DNA of 64,000 nt from Verrucomicrobiota bacterium (GCA_023391285.1 JAEWBF010000039.1:124001-188000); one strand, 5' to 3'. Counted from the first letter of the stretch, positions 18,342-27,462 are shown. Translations and numbers: made by a program. Notes: generated from the sequence alone by a model not told the origin.

Positions 18342-18744
18342 GGTTAACGCCCCAGTGAGCGCCTTTCCCGTTGACAATACTATTTCGCACTTCACAGGTC
18401 TGCCGAGAATGAACCCCTACACGCCGAGGAAATATATTTTCCGCGTCCGCCGGCAACCGGCTGACGAACCGGCGCTGTATATCTTCCCGGAGCAACCCGG
18501 GGCCGTCTCCTGAAGGAGGGCGCGCTTTCAAGCGCGTTGCCTCCGACCTGAGAAACGGATTCCCGGGGACGGAAGCTGCAATACGGCGGCGCGTTCCGAC
18601 GAGAACGCGCGCGCTTGAGAACGAGCCGCGCCGGCGCGCGATCGTTCATCTTACCTCCCGGATGCGGAGACGGTGTGCGCGAGAACCTCTGGAGGGGTTC
18701 GTCCCGCGAGCGTTCAACCCCGAAAGCCAAAAACCCACAAGACC
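18342..18744. other. 403-bp upstream region of the Rnk-like gene
   Basis: No gene seen. A TTGACA hexamer lies at about 18373. A stable hairpin with arms GGAGGGCGCGCTT and AGCGCG..CCTCC spans roughly 18505-18541 and could be a leader structure or attenuator. The region is rich in short G+C palindromes. Confidence 0.4.
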
Positions 18745-19185
18745 ATGAATCATACTCCTATCTATATCACTCCGGACGACCACGCGAAGCTGCGCCTGCT
18801 CGTGACAACCGCGTTGTATTCAAATGCCAGCGCCGCGTTGAAGAAGCTCGGCGAGGAACTCGACCGCGCCTTCGTGATCGCGCCCGAGGCGATTCCGCCG
18901 GGCGTCGTCGCGATGGAATCGCTCGTGGAATTCGAAGACCTCGATAGCGGCGAAATCGAAGCTTATACGATTTCTTTTCCGGAACGGGCCAACTTCGAGG
19001 AGAAGCGAATCTCGATTCTCGCTCCGATCGGAACCGCGCTCATCGGCTGCAAGGTCGGGGACGAAGTGAGCTGGTCGACGCCGGGCGGCATTCGTCGCTT
19101 GAAGGTCAGATCGGTGATCTCGGCGCTCGAGGCAGATGCCTCTGTTTCCGCGGGCCCGTCCGGAGTTGGTTTCGCGACCCGCTAG
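18745..19185 (+). CDS. rnk: Rnk/GreA C-terminal-type nucleoside diphosphate kinase regulator
   Basis: A 146-residue protein with the Rnk layout: a short N-terminal part (PIYITPDDHAKLRLLV), then the GreA/GreB C-terminal FKBP-like domain with VEFEDLDSGEIEAYTI, the ISILAPIGTALIGCKVGD core and SWSTPGGIRRLKV. Such proteins bind RNA polymerase near the secondary channel. The ATG at 18745 is preferred to an upstream start, which adds a 24-residue low-complexity stretch. The second AKR-like gene follows after 17 bp, suggesting cotranscription. Confidence 0.85.
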   Translation: MNHTPIYITPDDHAKLRLLVTTALYSNASAALKKLGEELDRAFVIAPEAIPPGVVAMESLVEFEDLDSGEIEAYTISFPERANFEEKRISILAPIGTALIGCKVGDEVSWSTPGGIRRLKVRSVISALEADASVSAGPSGVGFATR

Positions 19186-19202
19186 CGTCGGACACCTGAA
19201 TC

Positions 19203-20192
19203 ATGAACAAACGAAAACTCGGACGAACCAATGTGCACGTGTCGGAACTCTGCTTCAATGCGGCGAAGCTAGGCTGGGCTGCTGACGAAGAAGGTTCGTT
19301 GTCGCTCCTCGACGCTTATCGCGAAGCCGGCGGCGGCTTCGTGCAGAGCCTCGGACGCTGCTGGAGCAACGATCCCGGCGACGCGGCGGACGCGCGGTCC
19401 GAGGAGATCGTTGGACGGTGGCTGAAAACCAGATCGGTGGCGCGGGAGCAGGTCGTGATTGCGACGCGCTTCCCGCTTCGCCGGCCTACCGCGGGCGGAA
19501 GCATTTCGTTTGTTAACGTGATTCGGGAATGTTGCGAAGCCTCGTTGCGGCGCTTGCGGAGCGGGCACATCGATCTTGCCGTCATCGAATGGGACGAAGG
19601 ACTTGCCCCGGTCGGGGACGTGCTTGAAGCGATCGACATGCTGTTTCGCGCGGGGCTGGTGCGTTACGCGGTCGCAAGCGGATTTCCATCGTGGCGGATT
19701 GTGGATTCGCTGCATCGATCGAGTTTGCGCAACCAGTGTCGCTTCGAGGCGGTGCAGGCGGATTTCTCGCTGCTGAAGAGAAGTCGCGACGAGACTGAAA
19801 CGCTCGCGCTGTGCCGGGAGCATCGACTTGGTTTCATGGCCCGTTCGCCGCTCGCCGGCGGGTATCTGGCGCAAGCAAGTTTGCTGGACGGCGCAGAGCG
19901 CGACGCCGGCGACCATTGGTTGACGGAGCGATTCGGAAGCAGCATGGCCGAGCGACTGCGGAGCATTGTGGCGGAGATTGCGGAGCGGCACTCGGTGTCG
20001 CCGGCGCAAGTGGCGCTAGCATGGGTGCTCCGTCATCCCGAAGTGGCTTCGGTGCTGATTGCGCCGACCAACCGCAATGAACTGCAGGACTTGGTGCAGG
20101 CGCGAGATTGTGCACTGACCGAATCCGATCTCGCGGCGTTGGCGCACGTGCCGGCGTCGGTCGATGACACCTTGCAATTGCGACATGCGTAA
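19203..20192 (+). CDS. Aldo/keto-reductase-fold protein lacking the catalytic tetrad (paralogue 2)
   Basis: 329 residues, an AKR-fold paralogue of the protein encoded at 15647-16672. Tetrad positions are Gln48 and Cys53 (GGGFVQSLGRC) for Asp/Tyr, Arg89 (VVIATRFP) for Lys, and Glu129 (DLAVIEWDE) for His. These are the same Asp to Gln, Lys to Arg and His to Glu changes as in paralogue 1. The barrel framework is retained (RKLGRTNVHVSEL, GFMARSPLAGGYL, AQVALAWVLRHP). It is tightly coupled to the upstream Rnk-like gene. A reductase call by name would be misleading. Confidence 0.88.
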   Translation: MNKRKLGRTNVHVSELCFNAAKLGWAADEEGSLSLLDAYREAGGGFVQSLGRCWSNDPGDAADARSEEIVGRWLKTRSVAREQVVIATRFPLRRPTAGGSISFVNVIRECCEASLRRLRSGHIDLAVIEWDEGLAPVGDVLEAIDMLFRAGLVRYAVASGFPSWRIVDSLHRSSLRNQCRFEAVQADFSLLKRSRDETETLALCREHRLGFMARSPLAGGYLAQASLLDGAERDAGDHWLTERFGSSMAERLRSIVAEIAERHSVSPAQVALAWVLRHPEVASVLIAPTNRNELQDLVQARDCALTESDLAALAHVPASVDDTLQLRHA

Positions 20193-20462
20193 GCGGAACG
20201 GCTTTGACGACAAGTTCGGGGCCGCACGCTACGCGGGATTGTTGCGCGCGGTCTGCCCGCTGTAAGCGGCGGCGTGAGGCGCGTTCGTCGTTGGCGGTGA
20301 GTTTCGCACCGTCGTGACGGAAAGCGGCATGTCGCTGGAGACCTTTAAACAACAGTGACGCGAGGCGTTCCGCGCCCGCGCGCTTGGCCGTTCGCTCGCA
20401 TGAAGCGGGTGCGCACGGCTCGGTCCTTCAACTGGGGCAACGAAACGCTCCTTCTTCAATAT

Positions 20463-20702
20463 ATGAGCCAAACAACGAATTCTGTTCTGAGTAAAAACAA
20501 CGTCCGCCGATTGCATGGCTGGGCTAGCGCCGTTTATCCGGGCGACTGGCAAGATCGCTGCGCGGTGGTGATCGAATACCTGTCGCAGCAGGCCGAAGAG
20601 ACCTGCAACGACCTGATCAAGCGCGGCTGGCCTGATGTGTTCGCGGTGGCCGAGCGCGAATGGCCGGAAGCGTTTGCCGGTTGGAACAAGGAATCCAACT
20701 AA
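20463..20702 (+). CDS. Small hypothetical protein, 79 residues, followed by a strong terminator
   Basis: The ATG at 20463 opens MSQTTNSVLSKNNVRRLHGW. The protein is Trp-rich (five Trp) and acidic in its second half (FAVAEREWPEAFAGWNKE), without a signal or membrane segment. No family is recognised. It is probably real because its codon use changes sharply at the ATG and a near-perfect intrinsic terminator begins 12 bp after its stop. Confidence 0.6.
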   Translation: MSQTTNSVLSKNNVRRLHGWASAVYPGDWQDRCAVVIEYLSQQAEETCNDLIKRGWPDVFAVAEREWPEAFAGWNKESN

Positions 20703-20714
20703 GCGTTTGAGCGG

Positions 20715-20747
20715 AGGTCCTGCCTGAAAAGGCAGGACCTTTTTTTT
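20715..20747 (+). terminator. Rho-independent terminator
   Basis: An 11-bp perfect stem AGGTCCTGCCT / AGGCAGGACCT with a GAAA loop and a run of eight T on the plus strand. It ends the small 79-residue gene. The opposing ABC ATPase gene ends at 20771, so the structure sits between convergent genes. Confidence 0.92.
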
Positions 20748-20770
20748 GGGGGGAAGGAGGCTGCGTCCGG

Positions 20771-21894
20771 CTATAAGAGCGAGAGAGCGTCGCCCGAGAC
20801 AGGGTCGAAGAGGTGAGCGCGCGTGAGATCGAAGCGGACGCGGATGCGGTCGTTGGCGTTGAAGTGGACGTCGGGACGCACGCGAGCGACGAACGGCGTA
20901 GCGCCGGTGGAAAGATGAAGAAAGGTCTCGGAACCCATCGGTTCGGCGACCTCGATGATGGCTTCGGCGGAGTCGGCCGTGGCGGAAGTGACGTCGTGGA
21001 TATTTTCCGGACGAACGCCGAAGATGATTTCGCGATCGATGTGCGAAGCGGCTTTGCGCGAAAGTTCCTCGTTGAAGGCGACGGTGAGTGGGGTGGCGGC
21101 GGGACTGGTTTCTACGAAGATGAGGGTGTTGCCGCTTCGGCGCACGGTGCCGCGAAAGAGGTTCATCGGGGGTGAGCCGATGAACCCGGCGACGAAGAGG
21201 TTGGCGGGTTGGTTGTAGAGCGTGAGCGGTTCGGCGACCTGCATGATCTTGCCCTCGTTCATCACACAGATGCGATCGCCCATGGTCATCGCTTCGACCT
21301 GATCGTGCGTGACGTAGATCATCGTCGCGGCGAGGCGGGCGTGGAGCTTGGAGATCTCGGCGCGCGTGGAGACGCGCATCTTGGCGTCGAGGTTGGAGAG
21401 CGGTTCGTCGAAGAGGAAAACCTTGGGTTTACGGACGATGGCGCGACCGACGGCGACGCGCTGACGTTGTCCGCCGGAGAGAGCTTTCGGACGGCGATCG
21501 AGATACGGTTCGAGACCGAGCATCGCGGCGGCTTCGCGCACGCGCGCGTCGATTTCGGGTTTGGGCATTTTCCGCAGCTTCAAGCCGAAGGCCATGTTGT
21601 CGTAGACGGACATGTGCGGGTAGAGCGCGTAGTTTTGGAAAACCATCGCGATGTCGCGGTCTTTCGGAAGCACATCGTTCACGACGCGGCCATCGATTGA
21701 AATCGTGCCGCCGGAGATTTCTTCCAACCCGGCGATCATGCGGAGCGTGGTGGATTTGCCGCAGCCGGATGGGCCAACGAAGACCATAAATTCGCGATCT
21801 TCGATCGTGAGGTTGAGGCCTTTGACGACGGTGGGCCGGGACCGTTTTTCTCGGGGTAGGTTTTGACGAGGTTTTCGATGACGACTTTGGCCAT
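20771..21894 (-). CDS. Sugar ABC transporter ATP-binding protein (MsmK/UgpC type), apparent frameshift near the start
   Basis: ATPase of CUT1-type carbohydrate importers. The main frame has Walker A GPSGCGKST, the signature LSGGQRQRVAVGRA, Walker B VFLFDEPLSNLDA, the H-loop YVTHDQVEAM and a C-terminal TOBE region. The expected N-terminus, MAKVVIENLVKTYPEKNG from the ATG at 21894, is in a different frame from FMVFVGPSG. The switch falls near 21835-21850, within a C/G-rich run. One inserted or deleted base would restore a full protein of about 370 residues. Either the gene is broken or the consensus is wrong at a homopolymer. It follows the two secreted beta-helix genes on the same strand. Confidence 0.85.
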
Positions 21895-21919
21895 GGCGTG
21901 AAGCGATTCGGTCGGGAGA

Positions 21920-23662
21920 TCAGCGCGGTGACAACGACGGTGTGTCGGAAACGGGCATGCCCATGGTTGCGCCGGCGAAAAGGTAGGTGGCCTTCGTTGC
22001 GGTTTTGTTAGCAGCATCGGTAACCGTCACGTTGTAGAGACCGGGGGCGAGGTCCGTGATCGTTTGGGTCGTGGCGCCGTTGGACCAAGCGTAGGTATAA
22101 GGTGCGTTGCCGTTGATGGCGGAAGCGGTGATTGCGCCGTTGTTGGCGCCGGTGACGGGCGGTTTCGCGATGAGGAAGAGCGAGAGCGTGCCCGATTCGG
22201 CGTAGCCGGAATCGACGCGCGCACCTTTGCCGTGTGGACGAGGGATGCCTTGGAAATCGGTGCGCACGTAGTCCGGCAGCGGCACGCCGGCGTCGATTCC
22301 GCGCGCGGAGGAGTTCAGGAGGCGGAAATCGTAGCGATCGGGATCGGCGAAGCGGAGACCGGCGGGGTCGCGCAGAAACGTGTTTCCCTCCACGACACCG
22401 GTGGGCAGCGGGTGATCGGTGCGGTGAGGCGGTTTGTCGAGATGAACGAACCGCTCGTCGTCGTTGGGGCCGGCCGCGAGGACGAGGTTGTTTTTGAAAT
22501 GGTTGTCGGTGTGTGCGCTCATGGTCCACATCGCGCGGCCGGCGATGTTCACGAACGTATTGTGATAAACGTAATACGGCGATCCGGCCTGGGTTTGTCG
22601 CTCGGGAAGATCGCCGGGGCGGACGGGATCGGGGCGGTTGTCGAGGAAGATGCCGGTGCGGGCGCCGACGATGAGGTTGTTGAAGATGATGTTGTTTCCG
22701 ATGCCGAACATCGCGATGCCGGTGTTGCGGCTGTTGAGGATGAGATTGTTGTAGAGCAGTCCGGTCACGCCGGCGCCGAGTTGCACGCCGACGCCGGTGT
22801 CGCCGGACTTGCCCGTGCTGCCGCCGATGCCGGAATCGACGATGACGTTGTTGAAGATTTCCACGTCGACGGGAGCGGCGCCGACTTGAATGCCGTCCCA
22901 GAGGCAGCGCTCGACGAGATTATTGTAGATGCGCAGGCCTTCGATGTTGTGGGCGTAACCGCCTTCACCGTCGGGACAGCGGTCGTCGGTCCAAAAAGAG
23001 AAGCCGATGTAGAGGCCCTCGCCGCCGCAGTCGTGGATGTAATTGTCGTGAACACTGATGTTGCGATAGACGAGGTTCGGGTGGGACGTCGCGGGATCGC
23101 AGCGCGGATCCTCCTTGATCATGATGCCGGCGAAGGAGACCTCGCGAATCTCCAGAAAACTGATTTCGACGTCGGTGCTGAGGCCGGTGACCTCGACCCC
23201 GCGCTTGCCGCTGCCGCCGAGTTTTCCGCCGGCGCGGGCAATCTCGATCCCGTAGCGATTCGCGGAATCGTTGTCGCCGCGGAGTTGAACGAATTTGCAG
23301 TTGTGAAGGTGGATGCCGTTGCGATGTGGAGCGGAGGCATTGTCAGGATCGAAATCGCTGATGGAAACGCGCCCGGTGCCGTGACGGTTGGTGATGACGA
23401 TCGGGAAATCCGGCGTGCCGGACCAGTTGCGGAATTCGATTGGGTTGCGGGTGCCGCCTTCGATGCCGATCACAAAACTGCGATCGGAAGGAATACTTAT
23501 GCCGGTGCCGTCCACCACGGTGACGTCGCTCGGAGCGGCGGCTTTGGTGACGATCAAGTCATACTGCGTGAAGGTTTGAGCCAGAGCGGTCGAGGTGGCG
23601 ACCGCGAGGGCAACGGCGCAGACGGGAAACAACCGCGAGGACAGACGGAGAAGAGAAATCAT
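21920..23662 (-). CDS. Secreted right-handed beta-helix protein with SprB-like C-terminal repeat (paralogue A)
   Basis: 580 residues. The ATG at 23662 gives a signal peptide (ISLLRLSSRLFPVCAVALAVA) aligning with that of the neighbouring paralogue; longer starts add basic non-signal sequence. The body is a parallel beta-helix with many N-x-I/V and YNN/FNN turns (NNVIVDSGIGG, NNLILNSRNTG, NNIIFNNLIVG), the form used by polysaccharide lyases and GH28/PL6-like enzymes. The end has a SprB-type segment (YTYAWSNGATTQTITDLAPG). Catalytic residues cannot be assigned, so substrate cleavage versus surface binding is open. It lies 25 bp before the ABC ATPase gene. Confidence 0.82.
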   Translation of the reverse strand: MISLLRLSSRLFPVCAVALAVATSTALAQTFTQYDLIVTKAAAPSDVTVVDGTGISIPSDRSFVIGIEGGTRNPIEFRNWSGTPDFPIVITNRHGTGRVSISDFDPDNASAPHRNGIHLHNCKFVQLRGDNDSANRYGIEIARAGGKLGGSGKRGVEVTGLSTDVEISFLEIREVSFAGIMIKEDPRCDPATSHPNLVYRNISVHDNYIHDCGGEGLYIGFSFWTDDRCPDGEGGYAHNIEGLRIYNNLVERCLWDGIQVGAAPVDVEIFNNVIVDSGIGGSTGKSGDTGVGVQLGAGVTGLLYNNLILNSRNTGIAMFGIGNNIIFNNLIVGARTGIFLDNRPDPVRPGDLPERQTQAGSPYYVYHNTFVNIAGRAMWTMSAHTDNHFKNNLVLAAGPNDDERFVHLDKPPHRTDHPLPTGVVEGNTFLRDPAGLRFADPDRYDFRLLNSSARGIDAGVPLPDYVRTDFQGIPRPHGKGARVDSGYAESGTLSLFLIAKPPVTGANNGAITASAINGNAPYTYAWSNGATTQTITDLAPGLYNVTVTDAANKTATKATYLFAGATMGMPVSDTPSLSPR

Positions 23663-23934
23663 GGCGAACGCTGGCATGGACGCGGTGACGTATCCGGAAA
23701 GTGGAGGCATGGATGCGTGTTGCGCCCGGGGCCGTATAGGATCGGTTGACGGGCGCGGCGGGGACATGGACGCGCGGTTCAAGCGCATGAGCCAGCGGGA
23801 TGGCTGCGCGCGACGCTTTGCGCGGTGAGGGCACCGCGCGTCCATCGGCGGAGAGAAAATGAAGCGCGCTGACTGCGTGACGCAATCAGCGCGCGATTGG
23901 GTTTGGCGGCCGGCGGAGCCGGCTTCGCTTTCAG
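23663..23934. other. Intergenic gap with REP-like inverted units
   Basis: Holds the second copy of the CGCGGTG-AGGG-CACCGCG unit at 23821-23845 and a partial inverted copy (ATGGACGCGCGGT) at 23766-23778, giving a REPIN-like inverted pair. A further hairpin with arms GCGCGCTGA/TCAGCGCGC lies at about 23867-23894. Confidence 0.65.
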
Positions 23935-26900
23935 TTACGGCACGATGTAGCCGACGAAGGCGAATTCGTTGGGGCGATCGTCGGTGGTCGCACCGACGCT
24001 CACGACGAGGTAGCGGCCCAGTGGCGTGATCGGCGTCGCGGTGAAATCGCGGTCCTGCACCCATTGCTGCGTGCCGACGTGCGGGACGCCCTGGCCGGTG
24101 TTGAAGTTCATCGTCGCGGCGGTGACGCCGTCGTTGATGTTATCGTTGTCGTCGTCCCACCACATCATCGCAAAACCCGGATGATTTCCGCCGCTGCTGG
24201 GACGGTAGCGCGTCCACATCTGGGTGATGCGCAGATCGGCGTAGTTCGCGCCGAAATCGATATACCAGTGACGATTGGCGTAGGCGGTCGTGGTCGACGC
24301 GTGAGGCGAAGCGGCATTCCCGGTTGGTTCGCCAGCAAGCGCGTCCCACGTTGGCTGCTCGTTGAAGGCGCCAGTTGCGGCACAGTAAGCGCTGCCGGTC
24401 GCAGTGCCGGTGGCGACGGGCGTGAGGATCGTCAACGAAGGTGAGCCGACGTTGAGGGTGGCGTTCGCGCTCGTGACTGAGCCGGAGGCGTTGGTGACAA
24501 CCACGGAGTAGTTGCCGGCATCGCTGGTTTGAATGGAGGTCAGGTTCAGGATCGGGCGAGTGGCGCCTGAGATGGGCGTGCCGTCCTTGCGCCACTGATA
24601 CGTCGGTGTGGGTGAGCCGGTGACGCCAACGGTGAACATGACGCTCGAGTTAACCGGCACGTTTTGCGACACGGGCTGCTGCACGATCATCGGCGTGGCG
24701 GGCGAACTGCCGTTCTCCATCCAACCGACGAGCGCGAACTCGTTCGGGCGGCCGGTTGTCGTGCTGCCGGTGCCGAGCACGAGGTATTGAGCGAGTGGCG
24801 TGATGGGCTCGGCGCCGAGATCGCTGTCGCGGATCCATTCCTGTTCTTCGGTGCCGGTGGACACGTTGGCGGCGGTCTGGAAGTTGAGCGCCGGTTCGGA
24901 AGGACCTTCTTGGACGATGTCGTTATCGGCATCCCACCAACGCGTGGCGAAGCCGGGTTGGGCGCCGTTGCTGCTCGGGCGATAGCGCGTCCACGTTTCG
25001 GCGATACGGTAGTTCGCGAAGTTGGCGGTGAAGTTGATCACCCAGAAACGATTGGCGTTGCCGGTGTTGGTGCCGGCGTGAGCGGAGGCTTGGAAACCGA
25101 GCGGGGTTTGCGCGGTGTTGTCCCAGCCGGTCGGAGGCGAATCGAACGCGCCGGATCCGGAAACGCTTTGCATGGTGGTGGGTCCGGCACTGAAGCCGCT
25201 GAGGATCGTCAGCGGAGCGGGCGGCGGAAACGGCGTAGCGGTGACCTGGTGCGACTCGGGGCTCGTGCCGAACAGATTCGAGGCGTCGATTACGTAGTAG
25301 TAAGTGGTGCCGTTGGTGAGCCCGGTGTGTGTGAAGCTCGTCGTGGTGAGAACGCCGAGCGACGTGTAGGGACCGCCGCTCGAGGTGGCGTATTTGAGCG
25401 TGTAGCGATTTGCGCCGCTGATGGCGTTCCACGACAGATGCACGCGGCGATCGGCGACATGGACGACGCTGAGATCGGGAGTCGCGGGAGCGGAGCCGAT
25501 GAAGTAGGTGGCGACGGACACCGTGCTATTGGCCAGGCCGGTTTTGTAGGCGATGGCTTTCAACGTGCCGGTGCTGCTCACCGTGACGGGGCTGCTGTAA
25601 ACGGTGCCGTGACTCGGAGTCGGTGTGCTGCCGTCGGTGGTGTAGCGGATCGTCGCGCCCGACGTGGCGGTTGCGATGGTGACTGCAGGGCCGGTCGCGT
25701 AGGTGCCGGACGGCGCGGTGAAGGTGGGAGCTGCGACTTGCGTCGACGGTGTAACGGAGACAGGCATGCCCATTTCGGCGCCGGCGAAGAGATACGTTGC
25801 TTTCTTCACGACCTTGCTGGCGGCATCGGTGACGATGACGCTATAGAGTCCAGGCGTGAGGTTCGAGATCGTCGCCGTCGTCGCGCCGGTGGACCATGCG
25901 TAAGTGTAAGGCGTGGCGCCGTTGATCGCGGAGGCGGTGATCAGGCCGTCGTTGCCGGCGCTGGTGGGCGGGCCGACGACCAGGAAGACGGAGAGCGTGC
26001 CGGATTCGGAATAGCCGGCGTCGTAGGCGGCGCCCTGTGAACGAGGGATGCCCTCGAAATCCGCGGTTCCGTAGTTGGAAAGTGATACACCGTCGTCGAC
26101 CCCGTTGGTCGAAGAGTTGAGCAGACGGAAATCGTAGTTGGCGGGGTCCGCGAAGGAGAGGCCGGTGGTGTCGCGTTGAAAGACGTTGCCGCCCTCTTCG
26201 CCGGTGGGGAACGCATGGTCCTCGTTGGGGCGGTTATACCAGATGAAGCGGTGCTCTTCCTCGGGCTCGGGCGCGACGGCGAGGTTGTTTTTGAAATGAT
26301 TGTCGGTCTCCACGCTCATCGTGTGCAGCACGTGGCCGGCGATGTTCATGAACGTGTTGTTGTAAATGTAATAGGGCGTGCCGGGCTGCGTCTGGCGTTC
26401 GGCGGGATGGCCGACCGGGACAGGCGAGGGGCGGTTGTCGATGAACATGCCGCCGCCCGCGCCGTAGATCAGGTTGTTGTAGACGATATTGTGGCCCAGG
26501 CCGAAGAGAGAGATGCCGTTGTTGCGGCAGTTGATGATGAGATTGCTGTGGAGCAGGCCGGTGGTGCCGCCGCCGATTTGGACGCCGACGCCGGTGTTGC
26601 CGCTGGCGGGGGTGCCGCCGAAGCCGGAATCGATGATGACGTTGTTGTAGATCTCGACGTCGGCGGTCGCGGCGCCGACCTGGATGCCGTCCCATTTGCA
26701 GCGCTCGACGAGATTGTTGTAGATGCGCAGCCCTTCGATGTTGTGCGCGAACCCGCCGACGTCGGTCGTGCAGCGATCGTCGGTCCAGAACGAGAAGCCG
26801 ATGTAGAGGCCTTCGGCGCCGCAATCGTGAATATAGTTATCGTGGATGCTGATGTTGCGGTAAACGAGGTCGGGATGTGAGCTCGCAGCGCTGCAACCGG

Positions 26901-27462
26901 GATCTTGTTTCACCATGATGCCCGCGAAGCCGACCTCGCGAATCTCGAGGAAGCTGATCTCGACATCGCTGCTGGCGCCGGTGACCTCGACGCCGCGGAC
27001 ACCGCCGCCGTTGAGCGAGCCGCCGGCGCGAGCGACCTCGATGCCGTAGCGGAAGGCGGGATTGTTGTCGCCGCGGAGTTGGATGAATTTGCAGTTGAAG
27101 AGATAGAGCGCGGTGCGGCGCGTGGCATTGGGATCGTTGGGATCGAGATCGCTGATGGAGCTGCGCTCGGAGGCGTTGTGGACGTTGGTGATGACGATCG
27201 GGAAATCGGAAGTGCCGGTCCAGTTGTTGAAACGGATCGGATTCCGCGTGCCGCCTTCGAGGCCGATGACGAAACTGCGATTGCTCGGCAGGGTGATGCC
27301 GGTGCCGTCGACGACGGTGATGGCGTTGGGAGTGGAGGATTTTGGAACGATCAAATCGTAACCGGTGAAATGTTGAGCATGGAGGCCGGCGGCGGGACAG
27401 AGTGCTGCGGCAAGGGCGCAGCCTCGGAGTATCCAGGCGGGTAGACGCGGGGTCAGTTTCAT
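23935..27462 (-). CDS. Large secreted multidomain right-handed beta-helix protein (paralogue B)
   Basis: 1175 residues. Signal peptide 1-29. A beta-helix at about 31-510 is closely similar to the adjacent 21920-23662 product (for example VVDGTGI, SFVIG.EGGTRNPI, FWTDDRC, NIEGLRIYNNLVERC). Then come a SprB-type segment (YTYAWSTGATTATISNL), a chitobiase C-terminal-like module (FTAPSGTYATGPAVTIATA), an FN3 domain (VHLSWNAISGANRYTLKYA), and two homologous carbohydrate-binding-like modules (TRYRPSSNGAQPGFATRWW and TRYRPSSGGNHPGFAMMWW) separated by an Ig-like domain (PTYQWRKDGTPISGA). It probably acts on or adheres to polysaccharide outside the cell. The tandem arrangement with its shorter paralogue indicates duplication. 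Confidence 0.85.
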   Translation of the reverse strand: MKLTPRLPAWILRGCALAAALCPAAGLHAQHFTGYDLIVPKSSTPNAITVVDGTGITLPSNRSFVIGLEGGTRNPIRFNNWTGTSDFPIVITNVHNASERSSISDLDPNDPNATRRTALYLFNCKFIQLRGDNNPAFRYGIEVARAGGSLNGGGVRGVEVTGASSDVEISFLEIREVGFAGIMVKQDPGCSAASSHPDLVYRNISIHDNYIHDCGAEGLYIGFSFWTDDRCTTDVGGFAHNIEGLRIYNNLVERCKWDGIQVGAATADVEIYNNVIIDSGFGGTPASGNTGVGVQIGGGTTGLLHSNLIINCRNNGISLFGLGHNIVYNNLIYGAGGGMFIDNRPSPVPVGHPAERQTQPGTPYYIYNNTFMNIAGHVLHTMSVETDNHFKNNLAVAPEPEEEHRFIWYNRPNEDHAFPTGEEGGNVFQRDTTGLSFADPANYDFRLLNSSTNGVDDGVSLSNYGTADFEGIPRSQGAAYDAGYSESGTLSVFLVVGPPTSAGNDGLITASAINGATPYTYAWSTGATTATISNLTPGLYSVIVTDAASKVVKKATYLFAGAEMGMPVSVTPSTQVAAPTFTAPSGTYATGPAVTIATATSGATIRYTTDGSTPTPSHGTVYSSPVTVSSTGTLKAIAYKTGLANSTVSVATYFIGSAPATPDLSVVHVADRRVHLSWNAISGANRYTLKYATSSGGPYTSLGVLTTTSFTHTGLTNGTTYYYVIDASNLFGTSPESHQVTATPFPPPAPLTILSGFSAGPTTMQSVSGSGAFDSPPTGWDNTAQTPLGFQASAHAGTNTGNANRFWVINFTANFANYRIAETWTRYRPSSNGAQPGFATRWWDADNDIVQEGPSEPALNFQTAANVSTGTEEQEWIRDSDLGAEPITPLAQYLVLGTGSTTTGRPNEFALVGWMENGSSPATPMIVQQPVSQNVPVNSSVMFTVGVTGSPTPTYQWRKDGTPISGATRPILNLTSIQTSDAGNYSVVVTNASGSVTSANATLNVGSPSLTILTPVATGTATGSAYCAATGAFNEQPTWDALAGEPTGNAASPHASTTTAYANRHWYIDFGANYADLRITQMWTRYRPSSGGNHPGFAMMWWDDDNDNINDGVTAATMNFNTGQGVPHVGTQQWVQDRDFTATPITPLGRYLVVSVGATTDDRPNEFAFVGYIVP

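Noticed and set aside
20193..20462. Possible gene in the 270-bp gap before the 79-residue protein
   Set aside because: Only short frames with no start context; looks like leader or spacer sequence.
24664..26040. Plus-strand frame of 458 codons
   Set aside because: Antisense to the 1175-residue beta-helix gene.
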